A stretch of DNA of 64,000 nucleotides from Sphingomonas aliaeris (GTDB lineage: Bacteria; Pseudomonadota; Alphaproteobacteria; Sphingomonadales; Sphingomonadaceae): assembly GCF_016743815.1 (NCBI RefSeq), contig NZ_CP061035.1, positions 932,501 through 996,500 of the forward strand, written 5' to 3'. The position numbers and the translations under genes are program-made. Of the stretch, positions 61,424 through 64,000 are shown piece after piece (the first letter of the stretch is position 1; the number at the start of each line of letters is the position of its first letter). Under the pieces are notes generated by a model. The model saw only the letters and a program-made list of their open reading frames with translations, did not search any database and was not told the origin of the DNA.

Positions 61424-64000
61424 ATGTCGGGATCAGTTGCGGGCGTTAAAGCCGACTACAGGCATCGGCCCTCGACCGTCCCAACTTTCGACGATATGTC
61501 GCTTTCGATGACCATGCCTGCGGGGAAGGATAGCGCGCGGATCCAGCGCGATAATCAGCTGACGCGGTTCCGCGCGATGTTCGAGAAGTCTCATAGCTTC
61601 GCGGCGATCGTTTCAGGGCCGGAGCATCGGCTCCTCGCCGTGAATCCAGCCTTTGCAACACTCGCCAATGGCGCGTCCGTGGTAGGTGCGACGCTCGAGA
61701 GCGTACTCACGGTCACCGATCTGGATCTGCGCGCAATCTTGGATGCCGTGAACGGAACCGGTCAGGCGTATGTCGGGACGGAAGTTCAGGCCGCCATCGC
61801 AGCGGGGTCGGACGGCACCACGCTCAATCGGTGGTTGGACTTCGTGTGTCAGTCGGTGCGCGACGATTCCGGCGAGATTATCGCGATTTTCCTTGAAGGC
61901 GTTGATGTCACCGAACGACGCCGGACGCAGGAGAAGATCCGTCGCAGCGAGACCTGGAACCGTCAGATCCTGGACGGCGCCCTTGACCACGCGATCATCG
62001 CCCTCGACCTTGGCGGACGCGTGACACGGTGGAACGCCGGGGCGGTGCGGACTTTGGGCTGGACCGAGGCCGAGATGCTTGGTCAATCGGCATCGGTTAT
62101 ATTCACCGCAGACGAGCAGGCCGCAGGCACGCTTGCCGCGGAGATGAAGGCAGCACTCGACCACGGCAGGGGCGGTGGCGAGGGATGGCGTGTCCGCAAG
62201 TCGGGCGAACGCTTCTGGGCGAGCGGCGAGATGACGCCGATCCGCGACGAGGCCGGGCAGCCGCTCGGCTTCGTGAAGGTTCTTCGCGACAGAACGCAGG
62301 AGCACGTCGCCGAAGAAGCGCTAAGGCGTTCCGACGAGATGCTTCAGCGCGCTCAGGAAGCAGGTGGCGTTGGCGTGTTCTCAGTTGAACTCGAAGGGTC
62401 CCTGCTCACCGTCACGCCCGAGTTCTGCCGTATCTTCGGGGTGCCCATCCAGAATACGATGCCCGCACGGCTCATCGAGCAACTTATCTTTCCTGGAGAC
62501 GAGCGGAACATCTCCGACGAAGGCTCGCGCTCCAGCGGTGATACTCCACTCATCACGGAGTACCGGATCGTTCGCCCCGACGACGGTCAGACGAGGTGGG
62601 TCTCGCGCCGCGCCGAGTACGAATACGATGCCGAGGGTCGTCGCGTCCGCATGGTCGGTGTCGTTCAAGACATAACGGCACAGCGCGAGGCGAGTGAAGC
62701 TCTTGCAGCCAGCGAGGCCAGGTTCCGCGCCTTCACCGAAGCCGTACCGAACCAGGTCTGGTCGGCCCTACCGGACGGAAGCCTCGACTGGGCGAACCGG
62801 CGGACAAGCGACTTCGTCGGTGTCGACGAGGTCCGGATGATGTCCAGTGGATGGGACGCGCTGTTGCATCCGGAAGATGTCGAGGACGCGACGTCGAAGT
62901 GGCGTTCCGCTCTCCAGACTGGGGACACCTACGAGGCCGAGTTCAGACTACGCGATGCTGGGGGCCACTACCGTTGGCACCTCGCCCGCGCCGTGCCGCT
63001 TCGCGATGAAGGTGGCTCGACCACTCGTTGGATCGGGACCAACACCGACATTGAGGACCGGCGCAGAGCAAGCGATGCGCTTTCGGAGCTCAACGTTACG
63101 CTCGAGGAGCGGGTTGACCGCGCCGTGCGCGAGCGGGACCGCGCGTGGAAAAACTCGCGCGACCTTCAGGCGGTCATCAGTCCTGACGGCCGGTTTCAGG
63201 CAGTGAACGACGCATGGCAGGCGATCCTGGGTTATTCGGCGAGCGATGTCGTGGGTCGGAGCTATCTCGACTTCATCCATCCGGAAGATGAGCGATCGAG
63301 CCAGCAGGCGCTCGGTATCGCCACGGCCGACGAGCTCGCGCCGTATGAAAACAGGTACCGGCACGCGGACGGTGGATATCGCTGGATATCTTGGGTCGCG
63401 GCACCCGAAGGCGAGATGATCTATGCTAGCGGGCGGCACGTGACTGCCGACAAGGAGGCTGCCGCGGCCCTCGAAACTGCCCAAGACCAGTTGCGCCAGG
63501 CCCAGAAGATGGAGGCAGTCGGCCAGTTGACGGGCGGCGTCGCCCACGACTTCAACAATTTGCTCACGGTGATCCGCGGGTCGGTCGAACTGCTTGAGCG
63601 CGATGACCTCTCGGACGCGCGTCGTCGTCGCTATATCCAGGCGATCGGCGAGACCGCCGAGCGCGCCTCCAAACTGACGGGGCAGCTGCTTGCATTCGCT
63701 CGCCGTCAGTCGCTCACCCCTGAGGTGTTCGACGTCGGAGAGAGCCTAAGGAAGGTCCTTGACATGGTGCAGTCGCTGACCGGCTCCAGGATCGTGCTCA
63801 AGCTGAACCTTCCGCCCGATCCGTGCAGCGTGCTCGCCGACAGGGGGCAGTTTGATACCGCGATCGTCAACATGGCGATCAATGCGCGCGACGCCATGGC
63901 TGGAGAAGGAACCCTCTCCATCGGTGTCGGGTCGGTATCCGGCATACCATCCATCCGTGCCCACGAGCCTGTCGTCGGCAGTTTCGTGGCCGTGACCCTG
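61424..64000 (+). CDS. Multi-PAS sensor histidine kinase, 3' end outside window
   Basis: The open frame runs from ATG 61424 (or ATG 61496) to the last base, ~859 residues visible. PAS-like domains: ~30-145, 165-275 ([26 protein letters not shown]), 290-400, 425-535 and 560-670, then a coiled linker, HisKA ([17 protein letters not shown]) and the start of HATPase_c ([13 protein letters not shown]). No TM is seen, so cytoplasmic or redox/light sensing. The HisKA region is very close to that of the hybrid kinase at 1495-3543. A receiver domain may follow beyond the window. Confidence 0.82.
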   Translation, partial: MSGSVAGVKADYRHRPSTVPTFDDMSLSMTMPAGKDSARIQRDNQLTRFRAMFEKSHSFAAIVSGPEHRLLAVNPAFATLANGASVVGATLESVLTVTDLDLRAILDAVNGTGQAYVGTEVQAAIAAGSDGTTLNRWLDFVCQSVRDDSGEIIAIFLEGVDVTERRRTQEKIRRSETWNRQILDGALDHAIIALDLGGRVTRWNAGAVRTLGWTEAEMLGQSASVIFTADEQAAGTLAAEMKAALDHGRGGGEGWRVRKSGERFWASGEMTPIRDEAGQPLGFVKVLRDRTQEHVAEEALRRSDEMLQRAQEAGGVGVFSVELEGSLLTVTPEFCRIFGVPIQNTMPARLIEQLIFPGDERNISDEGSRSSGDTPLITEYRIVRPDDGQTRWVSRRAEYEYDAEGRRVRMVGVVQDITAQREASEALAASEARFRAFTEAVPNQVWSALPDGSLDWANRRTSDFVGVDEVRMMSSGWDALLHPEDVEDATSKWRSALQTGDTYEAEFRLRDAGGHYRWHLARAVPLRDEGGSTTRWIGTNTDIEDRRRASDALSELNVTLEERVDRAVRERDRAWKNSRDLQAVISPDGRFQAVNDAWQAILGYSASDVVGRSYLDFIHPEDERSSQQALGIATADELAPYENRYRHADGGYRWISWVAAPEGEMIYASGRHVTADKEAAAALETAQDQLRQAQKMEAVGQLTGGVAHDFNNLLTVIRGSVELLERDDLSDARRRRYIQAIGETAERASKLTGQLLAFARRQSLTPEVFDVGESLRKVLDMVQSLTGSRIVLKLNLPPDPCSVLADRGQFDTAIVNMAINARDAMAGEGTLSIGVGSVSGIPSIRAHEPVVGSFVAVTL

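Noticed and set aside
1..64000. CRISPR array, tRNA or rRNA genes, phage structural genes, plasmid replication or partition genes
   Set aside because: Looked for regular repeats, tRNA T-loop patterns and familiar replication or phage proteins; none seen by eye.

Overview
The window looks like accessory chromosome or megaplasmid DNA of a sphingomonad-type alphaproteobacterium. That is inferred from high GC, dense coding, HWE and hybrid histidine kinases, DUF3606, DUF6894 and DUF3618 stress proteins, and alphaproteobacterial regulatory sites such as a GTTC-N7-GTTC SOS box. No rRNA, tRNA, CRISPR array or replication origin was recognised.

Layout. 1-10.4 kb: a truncated DUF3618 envelope protein, two hybrid histidine kinases, a broken GGDEF gene, a small serine recombinase, a frameshifted HWE kinase with a single-domain response regulator, and an IS3 transposase remnant. 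10.7-20.8 kb: small stress-type proteins, two Crp/Lrp-class regulators, an alr-dadA-ridA D-amino-acid operon with a divergent Lrp regulator, a DUF421 protein, an Rnk-like protein, and a CDF transporter operon. 21-30.4 kb: an EamA permease, a cluster of Rnk-like protein, HemD-fold protein and divergent MreB-like actin, a cystathionine gamma-synthase, a uracil-DNA glycosylase, a MarR regulator, DUF488, and a frameshifted FMN glutamate-synthase-like gene. 30.8-35.6 kb: an NO-detoxification cluster (hmp, DUF1971, truncated globin) facing nsrR across an NsrR site, then DUF3606, ZIP transporter, beta-carbonic anhydrase and PRC-barrel lipoprotein. 35.7-36.9 kb: a complete IS3-family element with 4-bp target duplication. 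37.2-40.7 kb: a second Rnk-like/HemD-fold operon, then a META lipoprotein, periplasmic HIUase, a GlcG/HbpS protein and a small membrane protein. 40.7-48 kb: czcCBA-type metal efflux, a His-rich protein and a CDF transporter, facing a MerR regulator over a perfect operator. 48-51.1 kb: SOS-box umuD-umuC, with umuC cut by a second IS3-family element that also truncates a Crp-type gene. 51.1-56 kb: DNA repair (xthA, ligD, DUF72, a second ATP-dependent ligase). 56-64 kb: DUF1993, a PAS/winged-helix protein, a DyP peroxidase, a frameshifted membrane protein and a multi-PAS histidine kinase running off the end.

The genes share a theme of envelope, oxidative, nitrosative, metal and DNA-damage stress with many sensory proteins. 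The least explained part is a recurring cassette in which an Rnk/GreA-C-like protein is followed directly by a HemD-fold protein, present twice, with a third Rnk-like gene and two copies of a small 'RCxGDD' protein nearby.

Caution: nine genes are broken or displaced by what reads as a single inserted or deleted base, mostly in short homopolymers. This pattern suggests uncorrected indels in the assembly. Apparent pseudogenes, and the apparent LigD-exonuclease III fusion, should be read with that in mind.
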